Notes under the pieces: model-generated | The model's input: only the letters and a program-made list of their open reading frames with translations | What the model was told of the DNA's origin: nothing | Database searches by the model: none | Translations under genes and position numbers: made by a program | DNA from: Candidatus Pacearchaeota archaeon | GTDB lineage: Archaea; Nanobdellota; Nanobdellia; Pacearchaeales; GW2011-AR1 | NCBI GenBank assembly: GCA_016176815.1 | Contig: JACOWL010000021.1 | Coordinates: 1-21,270, forward strand | Length of the DNA stretch: 21,270 bases | Reading direction: 5' to 3' | Shown here: in pieces, positions 13,920 through 21,081 of the stretch | How the letters are laid out: each line of letters starts with the position of its first letter | Numbering within the stretch: position 1 is the first letter of the stretch

Positions 13920-14605
13920 ACTTTTTTGCTTATATTTTTTATCTCTTCAATTTCATCAAAAGAAATAGCGCATCCTTTAAATTTTAAAGCATAAAGCAAA
14001 GCATCTAAAACTTCTTTGCCTTTTAATTTTATTAAATTCTTTTTGTAAGCCAGATACATTAATTCTGCTGAGCGAATTATTTTAAATCCTGCAAATGATT
14101 TGAAATCGCTTTCTCTTAATTTGATTTTGGTGCGCAATTTCTTTTCTAAAAGTTCCTTTAAATTTTCAGGCTTTTCAACAAGCATTCTTGTTGTTCTCTC
14201 GTCAATAACTAAAACATTTTTAATTTTTCTTTCATTCAGGAGTTTGCTTAATGCAAGACAAGAAGCTTCACCTTGCTGTATTAATTGAATTTCATTTCCA
14301 TTTCCAATAAACATTGTATTTGCAATATTCATTGATTTAAACATAAGAGTTGTTATTTCTTTATCCTGAATTTTAAGTTTCTCGGGCATATTTAAACAGC
14401 CTTCATCAATTAGATTCTGAATTTTCAAAGCTTCAAGTTCATACATTTTTATTTTTATTGGATCATCCACAACTTCTTTTTTGACTTCTTTTGTTATAAT
14501 GAATTCTCCATTAAAAATTTTTTTTAATTTTTTTAATTCTTCCAATAATCCATTTAAAGAAAGACTTATTAAACTGCTTGAATCAAAGATTAATGCCTTA
14601 CTCAT
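13916..14605 (-). CDS. PIN-domain-like protein
   Basis: 229 aa. The N-terminus ALIFDSSSLISLSLNGLLEEL has the PIN strand with an acidic residue (D8) followed by S-S-S. Later candidate acidic residues are E40 or E44 (TKEVKKEVVDDP), E113 in QQGEASCLAL and D135 in VLVIDERTTR, together a plausible PIN metal site. The C-terminal 90 residues are helical and lysine-rich. PIN proteins are Mg2+-dependent RNases, but the target is unknown. Its start overlaps the GNAT stop as ATGA (14605-14602), placing it third in an operon with the helical/HTH protein and the acetyltransferase. This could be a toxin-like set, but there is no direct evidence. Confidence 0.7.
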   Translation of the reverse strand: MSKALIFDSSSLISLSLNGLLEELKKLKKIFNGEFIITKEVKKEVVDDPIKIKMYELEALKIQNLIDEGCLNMPEKLKIQDKEITTLMFKSMNIANTMFIGNGNEIQLIQQGEASCLALSKLLNERKIKNVLVIDERTTRMLVEKPENLKELLEKKLRTKIKLRESDFKSFAGFKIIRSAELMYLAYKKNLIKLKGKEVLDALLYALKFKGCAISFDEIEEIKNISKKV

Positions 14606-15177
14606 ATTTTTTCTCTTTTTTTATTTAATTTAAATTTTGTTTTTTTCCAATCTTCTTTTAGTAATCCGTAAATGTAGTGATCGTGAATTATTCCAGTCGC
14701 TTTAGATTTAGCATCTTTCCTTGATATGCCTTCAAGTTTATATCCCATTCTTCTTTGTGTGATGTTTGAAGCTTTATTTTCTATAAAAACCGAAGATTTT
14801 AATTTCCTTAATCTCAATTTATTAAATGCAAAATTATTAATCGCAATTTTAGCTTCTGTGATATATCCCTTTCTCCAATATTTTTTATTTATCCATGAAC
14901 CTGTTGTTGCAGTTCCATTAAATTTATTTAATTCTTCGAGGCTGATAGAACCAATCATCTTTTTTTCTGCTTTTAATTCAATAAAAAAATTATAACTTTT
15001 TGTGCCCCAATTTTGAAGACTTTTATTAATGAAATCAATTGCATCTTTCTTTTTATATGGATAAGGAATACGAACAGTCCATTTTGAAACTTCTAATTTA
15101 CCAATCCCATCAACTAAATCTTTCCAATCACTTTTTTCTGGCTTCCTTAAAATTAATCTCTTTGTTTCTAGTTTCAT
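14602..15177 (-). CDS. GNAT acetyltransferase, RimJ/RimL-like
   Basis: 191 aa. It opens with the RimJ/L signature ETKRLILRKPEKSDW. The acetyl-CoA pyrophosphate loop is YWRKGYITEA (100-109), matching Q/R-x-x-G-x-G/A with a Y in place of the usual last glycine-type spacing. It is followed by LRKLKSSVFIENKASN and the GYKLEG turn (145-150). Members acetylate protein N-termini or small molecules. The substrate here is unknown. The C-terminal 20 residues are very basic (KFKLNKKREKI), which may help binding to ribosome or RNA (inference). Overlaps both neighbours by ATGA, so translation of the three genes is coupled. Confidence 0.88.
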   Translation of the reverse strand: MKLETKRLILRKPEKSDWKDLVDGIGKLEVSKWTVRIPYPYKKKDAIDFINKSLQNWGTKSYNFFIELKAEKKMIGSISLEELNKFNGTATTGSWINKKYWRKGYITEAKIAINNFAFNKLRLRKLKSSVFIENKASNITQRRMGYKLEGISRKDAKSKATGIIHDHYIYGLLKEDWKKTKFKLNKKREKI

Positions 15178-15734
15178 CCAAAAATTTCCTCCGCAAGTTT
15201 AATTCTTGAACGCGTGTTAAGAGTTTTGCTTTCAGGGACATCTGATATTCCAGTTTTTCCAGAATAATCTGCAAGCTCAAACATTGTAATTCCAAGAAGT
15301 TTTGCTGTCTGCTCCATTGAAATTCCGTGTTCATAAATTCGCGAAGCTTTGTTTATTTTTGCTTTTCTAAAAACTTCCTGAATATATTCTTTTAATTTTC
15401 CTGAAATTTTTTTAATGCATGTTCTGATGTTTTCAAAATCTTTTCTAAAATCTTTTAAATCATTTTTTTCAAGATCTTCTATTGAGCATTCAAGCGAATA
15501 AATTATTATCTTTTTGATTTTTTCATATTCTGAATATTGTTTATAATGCTCTCTTTCAAAAATTTTGCTTAAAGAATAAACCGCTACTGCAACTGCAAGG
15601 TTGTCTGGGTCCTGAGTCAGCGATGCCGTATTAATTGTTTGGTTGCTTAAATTTACAATTTTTGAATAATTTCCCGCTTCAATCGCTATTTTTGTTTCCT
15701 CAAGAATTCTTAGTATGTTATCTATTTCCTGCAT
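15174..15734 (-). CDS. Helical protein with C-terminal HTH-like motif
   Basis: 186 aa. Residues 1-125 are predicted to be mainly helical, with repeated charged segments and no known domain that I can name. Residues 129-160 (KASRIYEHGISMEQTAKLLGITMFELADYSG) look like a helix-turn-helix: ISMEQTAKLLGIT is the core and MFELADY the recognition-helix region. The tail IRxxKT-like segment ends in TRSRIKLAEEIFG. Similar two-part proteins occur across archaea next to PIN-domain genes, consistent with an antitoxin or regulator role (inference). It is first in the operon with the GNAT and PIN-like genes and is divergent from a second PIN gene, sharing the TATA element at 15756-15763. Confidence 0.65.
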   Translation of the reverse strand: MQEIDNILRILEETKIAIEAGNYSKIVNLSNQTINTASLTQDPDNLAVAVAVYSLSKIFEREHYKQYSEYEKIKKIIIYSLECSIEDLEKNDLKDFRKDFENIRTCIKKISGKLKEYIQEVFRKAKINKASRIYEHGISMEQTAKLLGITMFELADYSGKTGISDVPESKTLNTRSRIKLAEEIFG

Positions 15735-15755
15735 GATATTCTAAATAAAAAAGAT

Positions 15756-15763
15756 TATTTAAA
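15756..15763. promoter_or_regulatory. Single near-symmetrical TATA element serving two divergent genes
   Basis: TATTTAAA is centred 26 bp from the minus-strand ATG at 15734 and 25 bp from the plus-strand ATG at 15785. It reads as TTTAAATA on the minus strand and TATTTAAA on the plus strand. The spacing fits leaderless transcription in both directions from one TBP site. Confidence 0.5.
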
Positions 15764-15784
15764 GCTTAATATTTTTATACAGAT

Positions 15785-16150
15785 ATGAAATCCGCGCTAT
15801 TAGACACAAATTTTATTTTAACCTGCATAAAGCAGAAAATTGATTTTTTTGAAGAATTGGAATTTATGGGATTTGAAATTCTTATTCCTGATAAAGTTAT
15901 AGATGAGCTTAAAAAATTAAAACAAACTTCAGCCCTTAAACTTTTGGAAAAAAGCAATTTCAAAAAAATTAGTTTAACGGGAAAAAATACTGATAACTCA
16001 ATAATTAATTATGCAAAAGAAAATCCAGAGATTTTTGTTGCAACTTTAGATAAAGAATTGCAAAAAAAATTAAAAAACAAGTCCCCAAGGGATCACCCTA
16101 AAGGGCGTAAAATAATTATAAGAGGGAAAAAGAAGTTGGAAGTTGTTTAA
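15785..16150 (+). CDS. PIN-domain protein (VapC/FCF1-like nuclease)
   Basis: 121 aa. The N-terminus SALLDTNFILTCIKQ carries D7 with T8-N9, then E41 in IDELKKLK, D70 in GKNTDNSI and D89 in VATLDKEL. The four acidic residues of a complete PIN active site are present. The C-terminus IIIRGKKKLEVV matches archaeal FCF1/Nob1-type rRNA-processing PIN proteins better than typical VapC toxins. Residues 100-107 (SPRDHPKG) are encoded by GC-rich DNA (16082-16108) and look like an insertion between KKLKNK and RKIIIRG. It shares its TATA element with the divergent HTH-like gene. Confidence 0.85.
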   Translation: MKSALLDTNFILTCIKQKIDFFEELEFMGFEILIPDKVIDELKKLKQTSALKLLEKSNFKKISLTGKNTDNSIINYAKENPEIFVATLDKELQKKLKNKSPRDHPKGRKIIIRGKKKLEVV

Positions 16151-16178
16151 AATTGAAGTTAGTCTGGAATTATTTTTG

Positions 16179-16260
16179 AAATTGTTCGTTATTTGCCCCG
16201 CCCACCAGCCAAGTTATCCTAAACAGCTTAATTAATGTACCCTTAGATAAATGATTAATT
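16179..16260. repeat. Dispersed intergenic repeat, copy B
   Basis: AAATTGTTCGTT (16179-16190), TAAACAGCTTAATTAAT (16220-16236) and ATAAATGATTAATT (16247-16260) match copy A with one or no mismatch per block. The last spacer holds 10 bases (GTACCCTTAG) where copy A has 4. The rest of the 16151-16370 gap holds a small CTGC/GCAG hairpin near 16301-16310 and two AATCTTTTTAA repeats (near 16288 and 16339), the second at promoter distance from valS. Confidence 0.6.
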
Positions 16261-16341
16261 AAATTATTGAACTTTGCCGTCATAGTAATCTTTTTAATTT
16301 CTGCGAAGCAGGTATTTGTTTAACAATTCGTTTGAGCAATC

Positions 16342-16348
16342 TTTTTAA
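16342..16348 (+). promoter_or_regulatory. TATA-like element of valS-aRF1
   Basis: TTTTTAA centred 26 nt upstream of the ATG at 16371. It fits a leaderless transcript and argues against the TTG at 16332. Confidence 0.45.
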
Positions 16349-16370
16349 CCCTAACTTCCCTATAAAAATT

Positions 16371-18803
16371 ATGAAACTAAAGGAAATTAAAAATTGGAGT
16401 CCTGAAGTTGAAAGCTCAATTGTAGAAAAATGGAAAAATTCCGAGATGTTTAAGTTTGACGCAAAATCAAATAAAAAAATTTATTCAATTGACACGCCTC
16501 CGCCGTATGTAAACGCGCCAGTTCATATTGGACAGGCAGTAACTTATTGCTATATGGATTTTTTTGCAAGATATAAACGAATGAAAGGATTTCAAGTCCT
16601 ATTTCCATTAGGATTAGATAGAAACGGGCTTCCGATTGAAATGGCTGCCGAAAAAAAATTTAATATTTCTCCGTTCAGAGATGGAAGAGATAAATTTATT
16701 GATGCGTGCAAAAAACTTTTGGAAGAAACATCCACAGAAACTGCGGACACTTTTGCAAAACTTGGAATTTCTTTTAGTTCATATAAAGAAGGAAATCACG
16801 TTGGCGCAGTTTACAAAACAGATTCTCCGGAATACAGAGCAATAACTCAGGAAACTTTTATTGAACTTTTTAAGAGAGGATTGATTTATGAGGATTCAAG
16901 AATAAATAACTGGGATTCAAAATTGCAGACAACCCTCGCCGATTCTGAAATTGAATATAAAGATATTCCCAGCGATTTTAATTATGTGAAATGGAAAGTA
17001 AAAGAAACCGGACAGGAAATTATTATTGCAACAACCCGCCCTGAATTAATCTGCACCTGCGGGATGATTATTTTTAATCCTAAAGACGAGCGTTATAAAA
17101 AATTAGACGGAAAAACAGCAATTTCTCCGATTTTTGGAAAAGAAATTAAGATTAAATCAAATTCTATGGCTGACCCTGAAAAAGGAACAGGAATTGTTAT
17201 GATGTGCTCTGCAGGAGATTTATCTGATATTCAATTTTTTAGAGAGCAGAATTTAATTCCAAAAATTGCAATTGAAAAAGACGGAAAAATGAATTCTATC
17301 GCCGGAGATTTGCATGGTTTGAAAGTCAGGGAAGCGCGCCAAAAAATTATTGAGATGCTTAAAGAAAAAAATTTATTGCAAAAACAGGAGTCAATAATTC
17401 ATCGGACTCCTGTTTCAGAAAGAAGCAATACTGAAATTGAATTTATCCAAATGCCTGAATATTATCTAAAACAATTAGAATTTAAAAATGAAATTAAAAA
17501 AATTTCAGATAAGATTAATTTTTTCCCAAAAGAATCAAAAAAGATTTTAGATGATTGGATTGATTCAGTTTCAATTGACTGGCCTATTTCACGAAGAAGA
17601 TTTTATGCAACGCCGATTCCTTTATGGCATTCGTCTGAGGGAGAAATTGTTCTGGCAGAGCCGGGAAAATATTGCGAGCCGTGGAAAACGCTGCCTGATA
17701 AAAATTTTGAAGTCTGGAAAAATGGCCGCCACGGGCGTACCCCGAAAGATTTTCAAGAAAAATCTTTACTAGGGGCAAAAAAAATTGGAACAGTTGGAGA
17801 TGAAAAATTCAAGAATAGAAAATGGAAAGGCGAAGAAAGAGTTTTTGACACCTGGATGGATTCTTCTATTTCTGAATTAGTAATTTTAAAATACAAAAAA
17901 GATAATGAATTTTTCAAAAAAGCTTATCCCTGCTCGTTAAGACCGCAGGGAAAAGAAATTATCAGAACTTGGTTATATTATACATTATTGCGCGGATATT
18001 TAGAAACAAAAAAACCTTGCTTTGAAGATGTCTGGATTAATCAGCACATTGTTGATTCTAAAGGATATAAAATGTCAAAGTCAAAAGGAAATATAATTGA
18101 CCCGCAAAAACTTTTAAAAAATTACGGCGGAGAAGCGATTAGATTTTGGTCTGCAATAGAGGGAGATTTATCCAGAAATGATTTAAAATGTTCTGAAGAA
18201 AGAATTTCCGCCGAATTAAAAACTTTGAACAAACTTTTGAATGTCTCAAGATTTACAATGCTTTTTGACAAGCCGGCGAAAAAACCAAAATTAGAAAAAT
18301 TAGATGAACTTTTTGTAAATGAAATTAATTCGCTGACTTATTTTTGCGACCAGTCTTATGAAAATTATGATTTTTATCGTCCTGCGCAGAGTTTAAGAAA
18401 ATTTTTATGGGAAATTTTTGCCTCGCATTATCTTGAAATGATTAAAGCAAGAGTTTATAATCAGAAAAAATATTTTTCAAAACAAGAAAGCGATTCTGCT
18501 AAATGGACTTTGCATTATATTCTTGAAAAAATTTTATTTTTGCTTTATCCGATTATTCCGCAGATTACAGCAACAATTGCAAAAGAAAAAGGAATTGATT
18601 TATTGTCTGCTGAATTTCCAAAAGTTCCTAAATCCAAATTTAAAAAAGAATTAATTGAAAAATTAATGAATTTTAATTCAGATGTCTGGAAAAAGAAAAA
18701 AGATTCCGGAATAAGTTTGGCAAATGAAATTTACGGAATTAAAATTCCAAAAGAATTAAAAGATTTTGAAAAGGATTTAAAAATGTGCCATAATTTAAGA
18801 TAA
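16371..18803 (+). CDS. valS: Valyl-tRNA synthetase, archaeal type
   Basis: 810 aa from the ATG at 16371. The open frame reaches a TTG at 16332, which would sit upstream of the promoter element. It charges tRNA-Val. The class I signature is HIGQ (52-55) instead of HIGH, in PYVNAPVHIGQAVTY. LFPLGLDRNGLPIE follows. The editing domain has ATTRPEL (220-226) and GTGIVMMCSAGD. Then come WPISRRRFYATPIPLW, DTWMDSS (493-499) and KMSKS (567-571) with YGGEAIRFW. The C-terminal helical region (about 620-810) is shorter than in bacterial ValRS, which carry an extra coiled coil. Residues 451-473 come from a GC-rich palindromic segment (17738-17777) and look inserted. aRF1 starts one base after the stop, so both translation genes form one transcript. 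Confidence 0.95.
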   Translation: MKLKEIKNWSPEVESSIVEKWKNSEMFKFDAKSNKKIYSIDTPPPYVNAPVHIGQAVTYCYMDFFARYKRMKGFQVLFPLGLDRNGLPIEMAAEKKFNISPFRDGRDKFIDACKKLLEETSTETADTFAKLGISFSSYKEGNHVGAVYKTDSPEYRAITQETFIELFKRGLIYEDSRINNWDSKLQTTLADSEIEYKDIPSDFNYVKWKVKETGQEIIIATTRPELICTCGMIIFNPKDERYKKLDGKTAISPIFGKEIKIKSNSMADPEKGTGIVMMCSAGDLSDIQFFREQNLIPKIAIEKDGKMNSIAGDLHGLKVREARQKIIEMLKEKNLLQKQESIIHRTPVSERSNTEIEFIQMPEYYLKQLEFKNEIKKISDKINFFPKESKKILDDWIDSVSIDWPISRRRFYATPIPLWHSSEGEIVLAEPGKYCEPWKTLPDKNFEVWKNGRHGRTPKDFQEKSLLGAKKIGTVGDEKFKNRKWKGEERVFDTWMDSSISELVILKYKKDNEFFKKAYPCSLRPQGKEIIRTWLYYTLLRGYLETKKPCFEDVWINQHIVDSKGYKMSKSKGNIIDPQKLLKNYGGEAIRFWSAIEGDLSRNDLKCSEERISAELKTLNKLLNVSRFTMLFDKPAKKPKLEKLDELFVNEINSLTYFCDQSYENYDFYRPAQSLRKFLWEIFASHYLEMIKARVYNQKKYFSKQESDSAKWTLHYILEKILFLLYPIIPQITATIAKEKGIDLLSAEFPKVPKSKFKKELIEKLMNFNSDVWKKKKDSGISLANEIYGIKIPKELKDFEKDLKMCHNLR
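17738..17777 (+). repeat. Palindromic segment inside valS
   Basis: The order is TACCCC, G, AAAGATTTT (17745-17753), CAAGA, AAAATCTTT (17759-17767), ACTA, GGGGCA. The two 9-bp arms are exact reverse complements, and CCCC/GGGG extend the pairing across a small internal loop. The 5' flank (17724-17738) is unusually GC-rich. It codes in frame for RTPKDFQEKSLLGA, just before the conserved DTWMDSS region. Confidence 0.6.
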
Positions 18804-18804
18804 A

Positions 18805-19890
18805 ATGAAATTAACCAAGGATGAACTCTTTGATATAGTTGAAGAATTAGAAAGCTATCGCGGAAGACAGACAGAATTAATAACAGTTTATATCTCGTCG
18901 GGATATGAAGCAGTTTCAGTACAGAAACAGCTTGAAGCGGAGCAGTCCACTGCAAAAAATATTAAATCAACTTCAACAAGAAAAAATGTTACAGACGCGC
19001 TGGAAAAAATTGTAAGACATTTAAAAGAATTTAAAAAAACGCCTGAAAATGGTTTGGCTGTTTTTTGCGGGAATATTTCTAAAGTTGAAGGACAGGATGA
19101 TTTGAGATTGTGGAGTATTGAACCCCCTCAGCCATTAAAAGTAAGACTTTACAGATGCGATAAAGAATTTGTTCTTGAACCTCTTAAAGAGCAGTTAAGT
19201 CCGGAAGAAATTTACGGGCTGTTGGTTATGGATAGAAAAGAGGCAACTATCGGAGTTCTCGAGGGAAAAAGAATTGAAATTATTCAAAAAATGACTTCTG
19301 GGGTTCCGAGCAAGGTGAGGGCGGGGGGTCAAAGTTCTCAGCGATTTCATCGCATCACAGAAGGCTTAACAAAAGAATTTTATAAAAGAATTGCAGATGA
19401 AATGAAAAAGATATTTCATGATAATCCCAAATTAAAAGGAATTTTAATAGGCGGTCCAATTCCCACAAAAGATGAATTCGTAGATGGAGAATATTTGGTG
19501 ACACAACTTCAAGCAAAAATTCTCGGCAAAATTGATGTTGGAGGAAGCGACGAATCCGGAATAAAAGAGCTTGTTGTAAAATCCCAGAATCTTTTATCAA
19601 AGCAGGAAATAATCCGCGAAAAAAAACTTTTGGAAAAATTCTTTGAAACCTTGGGAAAAAATCCGGATATGGCTGTTTACAAAGAAGAGCCAATTAGAAA
19701 AGCATTGCAATACGGAGCAGTTGATAGTTTGCTTTTATCCAAGGATTTAAACAAAAATTTATTAAATGAATTAAGAAAAATTGCGCAGGGCATAGACTCA
19801 AAAATAGAAATAATTTCAACAGAAACAGAAGAAGGAAAACAATTTTTTAATCTATCCGGCATGGGCGCTATTTTGAGATTTAGAATATAG
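18805..19890 (+). CDS. prf1: Peptide chain release factor aRF1
   Basis: 361 aa. It recognises all three stop codons and triggers peptide release, working with aIF5B/aEF1A-type GTPase partners. Stop-recognition motifs are NIKS (52-55) and Y-x-C-x3-F (YRCDKEF, 116-122) in domain 1. The catalytic GGQ (174-176) lies in SGVPSKVRAGGQSSQRF. Domain 3 ends with the canonical LSGMGAILRFRI. The DNA around GGQ (19300-19329) uses GC-rich codons unlike its neighbours. The length is slightly short for the family, with no zinc-binding cysteine set in domain 3. It is co-transcribed with valS. A 52-bp exact copy of its 3' end follows the gene. Confidence 0.96.
   Translation: MKLTKDELFDIVEELESYRGRQTELITVYISSGYEAVSVQKQLEAEQSTAKNIKSTSTRKNVTDALEKIVRHLKEFKKTPENGLAVFCGNISKVEGQDDLRLWSIEPPQPLKVRLYRCDKEFVLEPLKEQLSPEEIYGLLVMDRKEATIGVLEGKRIEIIQKMTSGVPSKVRAGGQSSQRFHRITEGLTKEFYKRIADEMKKIFHDNPKLKGILIGGPIPTKDEFVDGEYLVTQLQAKILGKIDVGGSDESGIKELVVKSQNLLSKQEIIREKKLLEKFFETLGKNPDMAVYKEEPIRKALQYGAVDSLLLSKDLNKNLLNELRKIAQGIDSKIEIISTETEEGKQFFNLSGMGAILRFRI
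19800..19851 (+). repeat. Direct repeat, copy 1 (within aRF1)
   Basis: 52 bp identical to 19900-19951, exactly 100 bp apart. It codes for KIEIISTETEEGKQFFN near the aRF1 C-terminus. Confidence 0.95.
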
Positions 19891-19899
19891 TTTTCTTTA

Positions 19900-19951
19900 A
19901 AAAATAGAAATAATTTCAACAGAAACAGAAGAAGGAAAACAATTTTTTAAT
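19900..19951 (+). repeat. Direct repeat, copy 2 (downstream of aRF1)
   Basis: 52 bp identical to 19800-19851. A stop codon (19898-19900) precedes it in frame, so the copy is not expressed by itself. Confidence 0.95.
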
Positions 19952-20011
19952 TTGTCGGGTTTCTTGACGGATAAATACGAAAATTTCCAAATGTGGGTCC
20001 GCCGAAAATAA
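19901..20011 (+). pseudogene. aRF1 3'-end fragment with a different C-terminal tail
   Basis: 36 codons: KIEIISTETEEGKQFFN identical to aRF1, LSG encoded with different synonymous codons (TTG TCG GGT against CTA TCC GGC), then FLTDKYENFQMWVRRK and a stop. The aRF1 ending GAILRFRI is absent. There is no start codon. It is either the tail of a second aRF1-like gene joined by recombination, or the remains of an element that inserted at the 3' end of aRF1. A misassembly of two strains is a third possibility. Confidence 0.7.
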
Positions 20012-20017
20012 AAAAAC

Positions 20018-20024
20018 TTATAAA
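20018..20024 (+). promoter_or_regulatory. TATA box of the asparagine-synthetase-like gene
   Basis: TTATAAA centred 25 nt upstream of the ATG at 20046 (leaderless arrangement). It lies directly after the aRF1-derived fragment. Confidence 0.5.
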
Positions 20025-20045
20025 GATGTCCATTAATCTTATTGC

Positions 20046-21074
20046 ATGGATAAAGATGTTATTCAGACCGGATTCGGTAAATTTAGCAAACAGAAATTTA
20101 ATGCATTGATAAATGTTAGATCAGCTTCTCTGCAAGCGATACGCGAGGCTTTACAAAGTGAAGGTTACACAGAAGTTTCAGTTTCTTCTATGGTAAACAT
20201 TGCAGGTTCATGTGAAGATCCGTATTCTTCTTTTAGTCTCAATTTTTATGGAAAACAAGCATATCTTTCTCAGAGCGCGCAACTTCAATTAGAATCTTTA
20301 GTTATAAGATTGAAAAGAAATATTTTTGCGATAAATAGTAGTTTTAGGGCTGAGGATTATGAAGACCCAGAAAAGAAGGGAAGAATGCTTTCAGAATTTA
20401 CATTGATTGAGCCTGAAGGTCCCTTTGAAAACAAAGAACCAGAAAATGCGCTAAATGAATTAATTGAACTTATAGAAAGAATAATAAAAAATAGCACAAA
20501 CGAAATACTAAAAAATGCTTCAAAAGATGTTGAATTTTTGGGCGGAGATTTAGAATATCTTAAAAAAATATCAAAAGCAAAATTTAATAGAATAACATAT
20601 AATGAAGCATTGAAAATTCTATCAAAAAAAGGTAAAGAATACAAATTTAGTACAGATTTAGGAATCAAAGAGGAAAGAGAAATTTTGAAATATTTTAATA
20701 ATGTCCCAACGTTTGTAACAAATTTTCCAGCAGAAATAAAATTCTTTAATATGAAAAGAATGAGCGATGGAAAAAGAGTTTATAGTGTTGATCTTCTTTT
20801 GCCAAAACTCGGGGAATCTGTTGGTGGTGCTTTAAGAGAAGAAAACGGGGAAAAGGTAAAACAATACTTGTTTGAATCTAAAATTGGAAAATTTCTCAAA
20901 GAAAAAAATATCAATCCCGATATAACATTTGGTCCATATCTTTCATTGTTCGAACAAGAAAAAGCACCATTAAGAGGAGGATTTGGTATAGGATTTGAGC
21001 GATTTGTTGGTTTTATATTAGGTTCAACAGATATTCTGGAAACTATTGCGTTTAGGACACTACAACCAAAATAA
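20046..21074 (+). CDS. Class IIb synthetase core without anticodon-binding domain (archaeal asparagine synthetase-like)
   Basis: 342 aa with the AspRS/AsnRS catalytic fold only. The motif-1 region is EGYTEVSVSSMV, followed by the YLSQSAQLQLE loop (73-83, counterpart of the A-Q-S-P-Q segment). Motif 2 is INSSFRAEDYEDPEKK (96-111) with EFTLIEPE (117-124). Motif 3 is GGFGIGFERFVGFILG (311-326). The N-terminal OB-fold that binds the anticodon is missing. Archaeal asparagine synthetases related to AsnRS (AS-AR, shown in Pyrococcus) have this architecture and make asparagine from aspartate and ammonia with ATP. An alternative is a non-canonical AsnRS paralogue. The D/N-specific residues were not modelled. 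The gene is monocistronic. Confidence 0.75.
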   Translation: MDKDVIQTGFGKFSKQKFNALINVRSASLQAIREALQSEGYTEVSVSSMVNIAGSCEDPYSSFSLNFYGKQAYLSQSAQLQLESLVIRLKRNIFAINSSFRAEDYEDPEKKGRMLSEFTLIEPEGPFENKEPENALNELIELIERIIKNSTNEILKNASKDVEFLGGDLEYLKKISKAKFNRITYNEALKILSKKGKEYKFSTDLGIKEEREILKYFNNVPTFVTNFPAEIKFFNMKRMSDGKRVYSVDLLLPKLGESVGGALREENGEKVKQYLFESKIGKFLKEKNINPDITFGPYLSLFEQEKAPLRGGFGIGFERFVGFILGSTDILETIAFRTLQPK

Positions 21075-21081
21075 TTAAACT

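Noticed and set aside
19355..19693. Minus-strand open frame of 112 codons opposite aRF1
   Set aside because: It is antisense to conserved domain 3 of aRF1, with no promoter or known motif.
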